From positions 1,892,001-1,956,000 of the forward strand of contig NZ_CP064942.1 of the NCBI RefSeq assembly GCF_015679265.1: 64,000 nt of DNA. Direction: 5' to 3'. Of this stretch, positions 25,866-34,110 are shown in pieces; the stretch's first letter is position 1; every line of letters starts with the position of its first letter. This DNA is from Pontivivens ytuae (GTDB taxonomy: Bacteria; Pseudomonadota; Alphaproteobacteria; Rhodobacterales; Rhodobacteraceae). The notes beneath the pieces are model-generated. The model was not told the origin of the DNA. It worked only from the letters and a program-made list of their open reading frames with translations, and made no database searches. The translations under genes and the position numbers were made by a program.

Positions 25866-26351
25866 ATGCGCCCCCTACTCACCCTTCTTGCCTGCCTCCT
25901 GCTTGCCTCGCCTGCCTTTTCCCAGTCGCTGTTCGTCGGTGTCGGGGCGGACAGCATCGGTGAGGGGGACGATGACGACGCCGAACTGTTGCTCTCGCTG
26001 GAGTACCGCGCGATCCCGATCTTCGCACTGGGCCGGGTGGGCTTCGAGCCGATCGTGACCGGCGAGGTCGATGCGGAAGGCGATGTTTTCGTCGGGGCGG
26101 GGCTGCTGGCGCGGGCGCCGATCGGCAATCCGGTGACGGTGACGCTGAGCGTGGCGCCGGGCTACTACAACGAGGGCGACGGGCAGGATCTGGGCGGGCC
26201 CTTCGAGATCCGCTCCCAGATCGGGCTCGCCTACCGGTTCGTGAGCGGCAACGAAATCTCGATTGCCTATCAGCACAAGTCCAACGCGGGGATCTACGAC
26301 GAGAACCCGGGCGTGGACTCGGTTCTGGTGAGCTACGGCTTCGGGTTCTGA
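25866..26351 (+). CDS. PagL-like lipid A 3-O-deacylase (acyloxyacyl hydrolase family)
   Basis: The 161-residue protein has a signal peptide (residues 1-19, ending PAFS) and would form an outer-membrane beta-barrel ending in phenylalanine. The C-terminal motif YQHKSNAGIYDENPGVDSVLV matches the PagL active-site region. H137 and S139 align with the catalytic histidine and serine, while the position of the catalytic glutamate holds D151. PagL removes the 3-O acyl chain of lipid A. It is divergent from yhhQ. The aspartate substitution leaves activity uncertain. Confidence 0.78.
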   Translation: MRPLLTLLACLLLASPAFSQSLFVGVGADSIGEGDDDDAELLLSLEYRAIPIFALGRVGFEPIVTGEVDAEGDVFVGAGLLARAPIGNPVTVTLSVAPGYYNEGDGQDLGGPFEIRSQIGLAYRFVSGNEISIAYQHKSNAGIYDENPGVDSVLVSYGFGF

Positions 26352-26676
26352 GGTTGGTTTTTGCTGAGTGCCGTTCCCGGAGCTGGTTCGGGGGTGGTGT
26401 CAGTCAGAAGCACTTCCCGCCCGGCTGATAGGCCGGGCCGCGCCCGACCTCCCCACGGAGGGCGCGTTGGCGATGTCATTCACAGAATGCATAACTTCAA
26501 TGCTTTCGGGCGCGCGCTCAGCAACACGCGGTCACGAGCGCCCTCCAGGTCGAGCGCAGCCCTTGGTGCTTTGTTGATTATCGAGACGTCGCAACTGGTG
26601 CGAAAGGTCCCGGCTCTGCGGCCGGGACGGTTCGGATTACTACCGACCCGGACCTGATCCGGGGCCTTCTGCTCCC
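26352..26676. other. Non-coding stretch with clustered hairpins
   Basis: This is a 325-base gap between convergent genes. I see no credible ORF. It holds at least three hairpins: CCCGGC/GCCGGG (26420-26437), GTCCCGGC/GCCGGGAC (26607-26628) and CCCGGA/TCCGGG (26647-26663). The second is part of a 29-base sequence repeated in inverted orientation at 32789-32817. The layout suggests a REP-like cluster rather than a gene. Confidence 0.6.
26603..26631. repeat. REP-like 29-base element, copy 1
   Basis: AAAG, GTCCCGGC, TCTGCG, GCCGGGAC, GGT: a hairpin of 8-base arms. The reverse complement is identical over 29 bases to 32789-32817. In both places a second CCCGGA/TCCGGG-type hairpin follows 18-32 bases to the right. 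Confidence 0.75.
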
Positions 26677-27288
26677 TTAGACTGGCAGTCCCCGGCTCTT
26701 CAGTGCCTCGCGCAGACCGGCGGGGCCTTCGAAGAGATGGGTCTGCCAGCCGCGCGCTACAGCGGCATCGATGTTGTCCGCGCGGTCGTCGGTGAAGAAG
26801 AGCTCGGCGCCGGTCAGGGCCGTCTCCTCCTCCACGATCTCGTAGATCCGGGCCGAGGGCTTGGTGACCTTCAGGTGGCCAGAGATGAAGCGGGTGTCGA
26901 ACTCGTCGAGGAACGGGTAGTGGGTGAGCGCGTAAGCGAAACTCTCGATCCCGAAATTGCTGAGCGCGTGGCAGGGCACGCCGCTCGCGCGCAGACTGCG
27001 CAGCATCGCGACGCTGTCGTCGATGGTGGGGCTCGCCATCTCGATCCAGCGGTCGTGCCACAGGCGGATCTCGTCGCGATACTCCGGGTGCTTCTCCGCA
27101 TGGGCGTAGATCGTCTCGCGGAAGGGGTGGCCCTGGTCGACGAGCTCGTTCATCTCGTGCGGGTCCACGGTGGCGAAGAAGTGCTGCATCTTCTCCTCGC
27201 CCATGAGCTCGCGATAGAGCCGCTCCGGGTTCCAGGTGATGAGCACGTTGCCGATGTCGAAGATGACGGCGCGGGGGGTCTCAGTCAT
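26677..27288 (-). CDS. HAD family hydrolase (YihX-like, subfamily IA)
   Basis: The 203-residue protein has HAD motif I DIGNVLITW near residues 11-19, motif II SNFG near 110, motif III lysine in KVTKPSARIYEIV, and motif IV FFTDDRADNIDAA. The order and the PSARIYE segment fit the YihX-like sugar-phosphate phosphatase group. The substrate is not readable. It overlaps the nitroreductase gene by 8 bases in the same direction. Confidence 0.85.
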   Translation of the reverse strand: MTETPRAVIFDIGNVLITWNPERLYRELMGEEKMQHFFATVDPHEMNELVDQGHPFRETIYAHAEKHPEYRDEIRLWHDRWIEMASPTIDDSVAMLRSLRASGVPCHALSNFGIESFAYALTHYPFLDEFDTRFISGHLKVTKPSARIYEIVEEETALTGAELFFTDDRADNIDAAVARGWQTHLFEGPAGLREALKSRGLPV

Positions 27289-27946
27289 GGATGGTCAACC
27301 ATTCGTTCGAGGGCGCGCGGGAGGTGGCCAGCGCATTGACGGAGGCATCGGGGTCCGGGTGGCCGATGGCCAAACCGCAGAAGAGCATCAGGTTTTCCGG
27401 CACATCGCAGAAGGACGCGACGGTTTTGTGATGGACGGCCCAGGCTTCTTGCGGGCATGAGGCGAGACCGGCCTCGACAAGGAGCAGCATTACAGTCTGC
27501 AGGTAGCCGCCGAGGTCGGACCATTGCGCGGCGCCCATCTCGCGGTCAACGAAGAGAAAGAGGCCCGCGGGCGCCTCGAAGAAGCGCCAGTTGTTCTGGA
27601 ACCAGCGCAGGCGAGCGGGCTTGTCCTCGCGCGGGATGCCGAGGCGGGTATACATCTCCTCACCGACGGCGAAGCGGCGGTCGCGGTAGGGGGCGGCGAG
27701 CGGGCTGGGATAGATCGGGTATTCGGGCGTGTCGGCATGGCCGGCCTCGAGTTTCGGCTCCATCACCGCGCGAAACCGCTCCATGCCCGCGCCGCCCAGC
27801 AGGTGGATATGCCAAGGCTGGAGATTGCCGCCAGAGGGGGCGCGGGCGGCGCGCTCCAGGATGTCGCGCAGCAACGCGGTCTCGATCGGACGATCGAGGA
27901 AGGCGCGCGTGGATCTGCGCGCGGCGACGGCTTCGCTGACCTGCAT
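27281..27946 (-). CDS. Nitroreductase family protein
   Basis: The 221-residue FMN protein starts MQVSEAVAARRSTRAFLDRP, the usual RRSxRxF flavin-binding start. It has APSGGNLQPWHIHLL near residues 37-51, then DLGGYLQTVMLLLVEAGLASCPQEAW and a C-terminal GLAIGHPDP. It would reduce nitro groups, quinones or related substrates with NAD(P)H. The ATG at 27946 fits the family N-terminus. It is divergent from the EamA gene. Confidence 0.87.
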   Translation of the reverse strand: MQVSEAVAARRSTRAFLDRPIETALLRDILERAARAPSGGNLQPWHIHLLGGAGMERFRAVMEPKLEAGHADTPEYPIYPSPLAAPYRDRRFAVGEEMYTRLGIPREDKPARLRWFQNNWRFFEAPAGLFLFVDREMGAAQWSDLGGYLQTVMLLLVEAGLASCPQEAWAVHHKTVASFCDVPENLMLFCGLAIGHPDPDASVNALATSRAPSNEWLTIHD

Positions 27947-28026
27947 TGTACCCCGACGAATTGGCGCGCGACGGGCGCGCGTTGCCCGTGATAAGCCAAG
28001 GGCCTGCATCCGCGAAGGGGTATGAG

Positions 28027-28908
28027 ATGGATTTCCGCGCATTGGGGATGGGAGTGGCCTTCGCGCTGATGTGGTCCTCTGCCTTCACCTCCGCCAAGAT
28101 CGCGGTGGTCTATGCGCCGCCCTTCGCGATCCTGTCGGTGCGGTTCCTGATCTCCGGCCTCATCGCGGTGGGGATCGCCTACGCGCTGGGCCAGCGGGCG
28201 GCGCTCACCCGGCGGCAGTGGGTGGCGGTGGTGCTGTTCGGACTGTGCCAGAACGTGGTCTACCTGGGCGCGAACTTCTTTGCAGCGCAGTATATCGAGG
28301 CGTCGCTCGCGGTGATCGTGGCAAGCCTATTACCGCTGCTGGTGGCCGGGGCGAATGCGCTGCGCGGCGAGCGGTTGGGTGCGGTGGCGCTAATGGGGCT
28401 GCTCGCGGGACTTGCCGGGGTGCTCGTCATCATGGGCGACCGGCTGAGCGGCGGGGCGGATTCGTTCGGGGTCTTCGTCGTGGTCGTCGGTGTGCTGGCG
28501 CTGACGGTGGCAACCCTGCTGGTGCAGGGAGCCGCGCCGCAGGGCAACGTCATCATGATCGTGGGCCTGCAGATGCTGGTGGGCTCGGCCGCGCTGTTTC
28601 CGCTGAGCCTTCTGACGGAGACCTGGGTAATCGACTGGCAGTGGCCGCTGATCGCCGCCTTTACCTACACCACGCTGGTGCCGGGATTGCTCGCGACCGT
28701 GACGTGGTTCCTGCTGGTGAAACGGGTCGGGCCGACGCGGGCGGCGACGTTCCACTTCCTCAATCCGTTCCTGGGGGTGGCGATCGCCGCGATTATCCTG
28801 GGCGAGGCGTTGAGCCTGCGGGATATCCTCGGGGTCGCTGTCATCATGGCGGGCATCCTGGCCGTGCAGTTGAGCCGGATGCCCGCCGAAGCCTTGGCGC
28901 GTCGATAG
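28027..28908 (+). CDS. EamA/DMT family transporter
   Basis: The 293-residue protein has about ten hydrophobic helices arranged as two EamA repeats, the second from about residue 150. It has the typical ALMWSSAFTSAKIA start, ASLAVIVASLLPLLVA at the end of the first repeat and TFHFLNPFLGVAIAAIILGEALS in the second. It is probably a metabolite exporter of unknown substrate. The ATG at 28027 is used; the upstream open frame is shadow. Confidence 0.88.
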   Translation: MDFRALGMGVAFALMWSSAFTSAKIAVVYAPPFAILSVRFLISGLIAVGIAYALGQRAALTRRQWVAVVLFGLCQNVVYLGANFFAAQYIEASLAVIVASLLPLLVAGANALRGERLGAVALMGLLAGLAGVLVIMGDRLSGGADSFGVFVVVVGVLALTVATLLVQGAAPQGNVIMIVGLQMLVGSAALFPLSLLTETWVIDWQWPLIAAFTYTTLVPGLLATVTWFLLVKRVGPTRAATFHFLNPFLGVAIAAIILGEALSLRDILGVAVIMAGILAVQLSRMPAEALARR

Positions 28909-28915
28909 CGCTTCC

Positions 28916-29743
28916 TTAATGCGGCACCGTGAGGGAGTGCTGCGCCGCCTTGCCGTTCTCCTTGACGAAGGCGTGGACCGGGTCGGCGCGGCGCGCCCAG
29001 GCGGCGGTCTGCGCGACCTTGGCCTTCAGGTGCAGGACGTCGAAGCCGGAGATGATGCGGTAGCCGTGGGCGAAGCGCTCGGCTGCGTCTTCCTCGGTCA
29101 TCGCGATACCGCCGAGCGGGATCTTCGCCGCGTGCACTGCCTGCTCGACCTTGGCGCAGGCCTTCACGAACTGCGGATGGTCGAATTGGCCCGGGATGCC
29201 CATGGTCGCCGAGAGGTCGAAGGCCGCGAGGATGATGTAGTCGATCCCCTCTTCGGCGACGATCTCGTCGATGTTGGCGACCGCCTCGACGGTCTCGACC
29301 AGGATGCCGCAGGTCAGGCGATCCTCGATGCTGGCCGCGTAGCTCATCATGTCGTTCGGCCAGCGCGAATGCGCGATGAACGGGCCAAAACCGCGGGTCC
29401 CCATCGATCCCGGGTAACGCATGGAGGCCACGGCGCGGCGCACATCCTCGGCCGAGCGCACCAGCGGGAAGATGATGCCCTCGGCCCCCAGATCGAGAAC
29501 GCGCTTCACCTCAGCGTCATTGATGTCGGAGACCCGGATCACCGGCGCGCAGTCGCTGCCTTGTGTCGCAGCGATCATCGCGTGACACGTTCCATAGTCT
29601 ACTGCGCCGTGCTCGCGATCAATGACCACGACGTCGGCGCCGGACGCTGCGATGGCCTGAGTCGTGACGGCTGAAGGAATCACGTTGACGTGCATACTCA
29701 TGCGGATCGTGGGGTCTGCAAGTTTTTGTTTAAAGCTTGGCAT
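28916..29743 (-). CDS. HpcH/HpaI family aldolase
   Basis: The 275-residue protein is a class II pyruvate-type aldolase of the HpcH/HpaI group. IDREHGAVDYG carries the glutamate/histidine of the active site, VIRVSD the conserved arginine, and LGAEGIIFPLVRSAEDVRRAV plus the ILVETVEAVANIDEI segment follow with a metal-binding glutamate. AAFDLSATMGIPGQFDHP carries a metal-binding aspartate. It cleaves 2-keto-3-deoxy-type acids to pyruvate and an aldehyde. The upstream region is AT-rich with a palindromic TTAA-N7-TTAA site. Confidence 0.85.
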   Translation of the reverse strand: MPSFKQKLADPTIRMSMHVNVIPSAVTTQAIAASGADVVVIDREHGAVDYGTCHAMIAATQGSDCAPVIRVSDINDAEVKRVLDLGAEGIIFPLVRSAEDVRRAVASMRYPGSMGTRGFGPFIAHSRWPNDMMSYAASIEDRLTCGILVETVEAVANIDEIVAEEGIDYIILAAFDLSATMGIPGQFDHPQFVKACAKVEQAVHAAKIPLGGIAMTEEDAAERFAHGYRIISGFDVLHLKAKVAQTAAWARRADPVHAFVKENGKAAQHSLTVPH

Positions 29744-29831
29744 GTCGCTCTCCTCTAAGTTGATGAGGAGAGAATTGCGACGAAGTTTTCATTCGTAAAC
29801 CCCTCAATTTATTACATTTTTTATTAAAATC

Positions 29832-29846
29832 TTAACTCTAGGTTAA
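29832..29846. promoter_or_regulatory. Candidate CtrA binding site TTAA-N7-TTAA
   Basis: TTAA CTCTAGG TTAA lies 86 bases upstream of the aldolase start and 60 bases beyond the recF stop, in an AT-rich stretch. It is part of the 6-base inverted repeat CTTAAC/GTTAAG with a 5-base loop. It matches the CtrA full-site spacing. As RNA it could also be a weak terminator for recF, because ATTTT follows on the minus strand. Confidence 0.35.
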
Positions 29847-29907
29847 GCTTTGCATTGTGGAGGTTTAGCGGGTTGCAACGCCCGAAGTGCTCGAAAGAGA
29901 CCGCTTA

Positions 29908-31002
29908 TTACTTGACAGAGCGAATCTCTTCCAAATTGCTCACGCCATCCTGCTCTGTGACGTGGAGAATCACTCCGGGGGCGTCCCGAAATGCGAAGAG
30001 TTCGCGGTCCGTCCCGGTCATCCAGGCCTGGCAGCCCAGCGCATCGATCTCACCGTAGAGCGCCTGCCGCCGGTCGGGGTCGAGATGGGCCGCGACCTCG
30101 TCGAGCAGGAGGATCGGCGGCGTGCCGATGCGCTGCATGACGGCGCGGGCATTGGCGAGGATGAGAGAGATCAGCAGGGCCTTCTGCTCCCCGGTGGAGC
30201 AGAGCCGCGCGGGTATGTCCTTCGCCCCGTAACGCGCGTCGAGATCGGCGCGATGCGGCCCGGCGAGGGTGCGCCCAGCGGCGAGGTCGCGAGGTCGGCC
30301 CTCGGCCAGCCGCGTGGCGAAGTCGTCCAGCGCGAAGGGCGCGCCGTCCGGATCCGTCAGTGCGAGATCGGCGACGGGGAAGGTGGTCGCCGCGCCCTCC
30401 TGTGCCTCGGCAAGTGCGTCGAGCGTGCGCTGGCGGGTCGCGGCGAGCGTTTCGCCGGAGGTTGCCATCTGGGCTTCGAGCGCGGCGTACCAGGACGGGT
30501 CGCGGACTTGGTCGCGCAGGAGCCGGTTCCGCTCCCGCATTGCCTTTTCGTAGGTGAGGACGGTTTCGCCGTGGGTGGGCTCTAGGCTGAGCGCGATACG
30601 GTCGAGGAAGCGGCGACGCTCGGCCGCTCCGTCGAGCCAGAGCCGGTCCATGGACGGGATCAGCCACAGGACGCGGAGGATGCGGCCGAGTGCGACCTGC
30701 GGGGCGGCTTTGTCGTCGATGCGGACGGTGCGGGGCTGTTCGCCCTCTGCCCCCGTCTCGATCTCGTGCCCGTCGACGGCGGCGCGGACCCGCCAGCCGA
30801 GGCGCTTTGGCGCTCGGGCGAGCTCGGCCGGGGCGGCGCGGCGCAGGCCGCGGCCGGGGGAGAGGAGCGAGATCGCTTCGAGGATATTGGTCTTGCCCGC
30901 CCCATTCGGCCCGTAGATCGCGATGCGCCCCGGCGTCGGCTCGAGGACGGCGCGGACGTGGCTGCGAAACTGGGAAAGGCGAAGGGACGTGAGGTGGGAC
31001 AT
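29908..31002 (-). CDS. recF: DNA replication and repair protein RecF
   Basis: RecF loads RecA at gapped DNA together with RecO and RecR. The 364-residue SMC-like ATPase has the FRSHVRAVLEPTPGRIAIYGPNGAGKTNILEAISLLSPGRGLR start with Walker A GPNGAGKT, the signature region CSTGEQKALLISLILANA and Walker B PPILLLDEVAAHLD. It follows dnaN in the same direction with a 124-base gap that contains a REP-like element. Confidence 0.95.
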   Translation of the reverse strand: MSHLTSLRLSQFRSHVRAVLEPTPGRIAIYGPNGAGKTNILEAISLLSPGRGLRRAAPAELARAPKRLGWRVRAAVDGHEIETGAEGEQPRTVRIDDKAAPQVALGRILRVLWLIPSMDRLWLDGAAERRRFLDRIALSLEPTHGETVLTYEKAMRERNRLLRDQVRDPSWYAALEAQMATSGETLAATRQRTLDALAEAQEGAATTFPVADLALTDPDGAPFALDDFATRLAEGRPRDLAAGRTLAGPHRADLDARYGAKDIPARLCSTGEQKALLISLILANARAVMQRIGTPPILLLDEVAAHLDPDRRQALYGEIDALGCQAWMTGTDRELFAFRDAPGVILHVTEQDGVSNLEEIRSVK

Positions 31003-31060
31003 GGCCCCCGCACAGTTCGTTATCCGGGGCTTGGAGGCAAGCTTGAGGGGTCTCGGCTGG

Positions 31061-31096
31061 CCCCCCTCCCTAGCCCTCCCCCCTCGGGGTGAGGGG
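31061..31096. repeat. C/G-tract palindromic intergenic element, copy B
   Basis: CCCCCCTCCCTAGCCCTCCC, then CCCTCGGGGTGAGGGG, between recF and dnaN. It is the inverted counterpart of the element at 15882-15918, with 20 of 21 matching core bases, and can fold into a hairpin. Confidence 0.6.
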
Positions 31097-31126
31097 ATTG
31101 GGTGTGCGTCGAGACAAGGGTGGGTC

Positions 31127-32245
31127 TTAGACGCGCATCGGCATCACGACGTAGACGGCGCTGGTGTCGCCCGCTTCCTGCATCAGTGTCGGATCGCCGG
31201 AGGAGTTGAAGAGGAAGACCGCGTTTTCCCGGTCCACCTGGCTCGCGATCTCCAGCAGGTACTTCGCGTTGAACCCGATCTCCAGCCGCTCGTCGCCATA
31301 GGCCACCGCGAGTTCCTCGTCCGCCGCGCCGCTGTCGGGGGCGTTGACGGAGAGGACGAGGCGATCCTCGTCCAGCGCCATCTTCACCGCGCGGGAGCGT
31401 TCGGAGGAGACGGTGGAGACGCGGTCGACGGCCTGCGCGAACTCGGCCGCATCGACCTCAAGGCGCTTCTGGTTCGACTGCGGGATGACGCGGGAATAGT
31501 CGGGGAAGGAGCCGTCGATGACCTTGGACGTCAGCGTGATCTCGGGCGTGGCGAAGCGGATCTTGGTCTCCGACACGCTGACCGCGATGTCGGCGTCGTC
31601 TTCGGAGAGGAGCTTGAGGAGCTCGTTGACCGTCTTGCGCGGCACGATGACGCCGGGGATCGTGTCGGCGCCGTCCGGAAGCTCACCATCGATCCGGGCG
31701 AGGCGGTGGCCGTCGGTGGCGACGGCGCGGAGCATCTGGGTGCCCTCCTCCGTCGCGGAATGCAGGTAAATGCCGTTGAGGTAGTAGCGCGTCTCCTCGG
31801 TGGAGATCGCGAACTTCGCCTTGTCGAAGAGGCGGCGCAGCACCCCGGCCTTGGCCCCGAAATTGCAGTCGTATTCGGAGCTTGCCATCACCGGGAAATC
31901 CTCCCGCGGCAGCGTGGCGAGCGAGAAGTGGGAGCGGCCGGCGCGCACCTCGATCCGGCCCGCGGCAGTGTCCTCGGTAAGCTGGACGGTGGAGCCGTCG
32001 GGCAGCTTGCGCACGATCTCATGCAGGGTATGGGCGCCGACGGTGGTGGAGCCTGCCTGCTCGACCATGGCCGGGGCCTTGTCCACGACCTCGATGTCGA
32101 GGTCGGTGGCGCGGAAGGAGATCGCGTCGCCCTCCGCCTCGATCAGCACGTTGGAGAGGATCGGGATGGTGTTTCGACGCTCCACGACCGACTGAGCGCG
32201 GCTCATGGCCTTCAGCAGGGCGCTGCGTTCGATGCTCACTTTCAT
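31127..32245 (-). CDS. dnaN: DNA polymerase III beta subunit (sliding clamp)
   Basis: The 372-residue clamp has the three-domain DnaN layout. It starts MKVSIERSALLKAMSRAQSVVERRNTIPILSNVLIEA, has FAISTEETRYYLNGIYLH in the middle domain and ends with YVVMPMRV, the usual MPMR C-terminus. It tethers the replicase to DNA. dnaA, often its neighbour, is not in the window; upstream lies a DUF1330 gene on the other strand. Confidence 0.97.
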   Translation of the reverse strand: MKVSIERSALLKAMSRAQSVVERRNTIPILSNVLIEAEGDAISFRATDLDIEVVDKAPAMVEQAGSTTVGAHTLHEIVRKLPDGSTVQLTEDTAAGRIEVRAGRSHFSLATLPREDFPVMASSEYDCNFGAKAGVLRRLFDKAKFAISTEETRYYLNGIYLHSATEEGTQMLRAVATDGHRLARIDGELPDGADTIPGVIVPRKTVNELLKLLSEDDADIAVSVSETKIRFATPEITLTSKVIDGSFPDYSRVIPQSNQKRLEVDAAEFAQAVDRVSTVSSERSRAVKMALDEDRLVLSVNAPDSGAADEELAVAYGDERLEIGFNAKYLLEIASQVDRENAVFLFNSSGDPTLMQEAGDTSAVYVVMPMRV

Positions 32246-32349
32246 CGCGGTCGTCTCCGTAAGGGGTGAAACGGATCGAAACGGTAAGGGGATCGTGAAC
32301 GGAGTGCAAACCCCTTTCAGCCGTTGGATGAGGGGGATAGCGTGGATGG

Positions 32350-32766
32350 ATGACCGATCCCTACATCGACCCCACGCGCGAGCAGTTTGGTGCCTTCGCC
32401 AAGCTGCCGCAGGACACCCCGATTGCGATGCTCAACCTCGTCCGGCTGCGGGCGCGGGCGGCGTATGAGGATGAGGAGGTGGACGGGCGCGCGGCCTACC
32501 GGCGGTATTCGGAGCTGAGCGCGCCGGTGCTCGCCCGTGTCGGCGGCCAAGTGGCGTGGTCCGGCGGGTTCGAGGCGGTGCTGATCGGGCCGGAGGACGA
32601 GCGGTGGGATCTGGTGTTCATCGCGCGCTATCCGAACGCGGCGGCCTTCATCGAGATGGTGCGGGATCCCGAGTACAAGCAGGCGGTGCGGCACCGGACG
32701 GCTGCGGTGGAGACGTCGCGCCTGATACGGTTGCGTCCTGCGTCGGCCGGTCGGGGGTTCGGATGA
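32350..32766 (+). CDS. DUF1330 domain protein
   Basis: The 138-residue protein matches DUF1330, a dimeric ferredoxin-like-fold family without a clear function: PIAMLNLVRLRARAAY, RRYSELSAPVLARVGG and DLVFIARYPNAAAFIEMVRDPEYKQAVRHRTAAVE. It is divergent from dnaN and followed by a hairpin with a T-run. Confidence 0.82.
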   Translation: MTDPYIDPTREQFGAFAKLPQDTPIAMLNLVRLRARAAYEDEEVDGRAAYRRYSELSAPVLARVGGQVAWSGGFEAVLIGPEDERWDLVFIARYPNAAAFIEMVRDPEYKQAVRHRTAAVETSRLIRLRPASAGRGFG

Positions 32767-32788
32767 GCGCGGTTTTGTGCGAGGTGTG

Positions 32789-32817
32789 ACCGTCCCGGCC
32801 GCAGAGCCGGGACCTTT
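32789..32817. repeat. REP-like 29-base element, copy 2
   Basis: This is identical, as the reverse complement, to 26603-26631. A second perfect hairpin, GCCCCGGA/TCCGGGGC (32846-32867), follows. It lies between the convergent DUF1330 and alkB-like genes. Confidence 0.75.
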
Positions 32818-32818
32818 T
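32792..32818 (+). terminator. Probable terminator of the DUF1330 gene
   Basis: GTCCCGGC/GCCGGGAC with a 6-base loop is followed by CTTTT on the plus strand, 26 bases after the DUF1330 stop. This repeat copy therefore probably serves as a terminator. Confidence 0.55.
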
Positions 32819-32914
32819 GTGATCTAGGTGCACCGCTGGTGAACGGCCCCGGATCGGGGTCCGGGGCGGTATCACTTTAAATCACCGTCTTGCCTGGCCG
32901 CCCTCGGCTCTAGA

Positions 32915-34018
32915 TCAGCGCGGCAGCGGGTTGGAGGCGGTCTTGTAGCTGCTCCAGTCCTCGATGTCGGGGTAGAAGCGCTGGCGCCACTCCTTCACCC
33001 TCGGGTTCATCATCCGGCGGAAGACCGGCGGACAGAGCGCCGCGATCGTCATCAGTGGGTAGCCGAAGGGGAGCTGCGGCGCGTCGCTCTCATCATAGGA
33101 TTGCAGTAGCGGGAAGCGGCGGTCGGGCTTGTAGTGGTGGTCCGAGTGGCGCTGCAGGTTGATGAGGAACCAGTTCGAGAAGCGGTGATTGGCGTTCCAG
33201 GAATGGTGCGGCCGCACATGCTCGTACTTCCCCTCGCCGAGATGGCGGCGGGTGAGGCCGTAGTGCTCGATATAGTTGGTCATCTCCAGATGCAGGATCG
33301 CGATGAAGGCCTGCACGGCGAAGAGGGCGACGCCCCACCAGCCTCCGATAAGAGCCGCGAGCAGGAGGAAGGCGCCGCTTTGCACCGCGTAGCGCCAGTA
33401 GGGGTTCTTCAGCGACCAGGCGGGCAGGTTCTTGCGCTTCAGAAGGTCCGCCTCGGCGCGGAAGCCGCTCACCACCTGTTGCCACAGCACGCGGGGGAAG
33501 AAGCGGTGGAAGCCCTCGTTATAGCGGGCGGTTACCGGGTCCCGGGGCGTGGCGACGTAGCGGTGATGGACGAGGATATGCTCGGAGCGGAAATGGCCGT
33601 AGAGCACCATGGTCAACAGGAACTCGCCCAGCCGCGGCTCCCACCGGTTGCGCTGGTGGATGAGCTCATGGCTGAAGTTGATGCCGACCGCACCGGTCGC
33701 AACGCCGATCGCCGCCATCAGGCCGATGGCCTCCGCAGTGGAGCCTGCGTGGGTCACGGCCCACCAGAGCCCGCCGAAGACCAGTACGAACTGCATCGGC
33801 GGCCAGACCCAGGTGACGAGCTTGTGCCAGAAGAGGCTGCTGTCGTCGTTGGGATCCGCGTTCGTTGTTTCGTGCGGGGTGAGGCTGTCGAGCAGGGTGA
33901 AGATGACGATGTTGTAGGCCGTCACCAGCAGCAGCCACCAGCCGCCGAGATAGGCCCCGAGCGCGATAACCGGGACGATGGACAGGGACAGCCAGAACGG
34001 CAGGGCAGGCGCGAGCAT
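32915..34018 (-). CDS. alkB: AlkB-type alkane 1-monooxygenase
   Basis: This is a 367-residue integral-membrane non-haem di-iron hydroxylase. The histidine boxes are HELIHQRNR (HExxHxR type), EHILVHHRYVATPRDP (HxxxHH) and LQRHSDHHYKPDRRFPLLQ, the AlkB-specific HSDHH segment; NYIEHYGL is the additional AlkB signature. About six transmembrane segments precede and separate them. It oxidises medium-chain alkanes at the terminal carbon with rubredoxin as electron donor; no rubredoxin gene is adjacent. The ATG at 34018 is preceded by GGAGG; the long upstream frame is shadow. Confidence 0.9.
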   Translation of the reverse strand: MLAPALPFWLSLSIVPVIALGAYLGGWWLLLVTAYNIVIFTLLDSLTPHETTNADPNDDSSLFWHKLVTWVWPPMQFVLVFGGLWWAVTHAGSTAEAIGLMAAIGVATGAVGINFSHELIHQRNRWEPRLGEFLLTMVLYGHFRSEHILVHHRYVATPRDPVTARYNEGFHRFFPRVLWQQVVSGFRAEADLLKRKNLPAWSLKNPYWRYAVQSGAFLLLAALIGGWWGVALFAVQAFIAILHLEMTNYIEHYGLTRRHLGEGKYEHVRPHHSWNANHRFSNWFLINLQRHSDHHYKPDRRFPLLQSYDESDAPQLPFGYPLMTIAALCPPVFRRMMNPRVKEWRQRFYPDIEDWSSYKTASNPLPR

Positions 34019-34110
34019 TGTTTTCCTCCGGTCTTTTTCCCTCGATCTTGTAAGAGACCGGCGGTCTCGGCAAGCGTCCGGAGGATGGCTCGCGCGGGAT
34101 TGACCCAAGG

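Noticed and set aside
30923-32269. 448-codon open frame antisense to dnaN
   Set aside because: dnaN on the other strand is certain from its MPMR end and N-terminal motif; this frame is a GC shadow.
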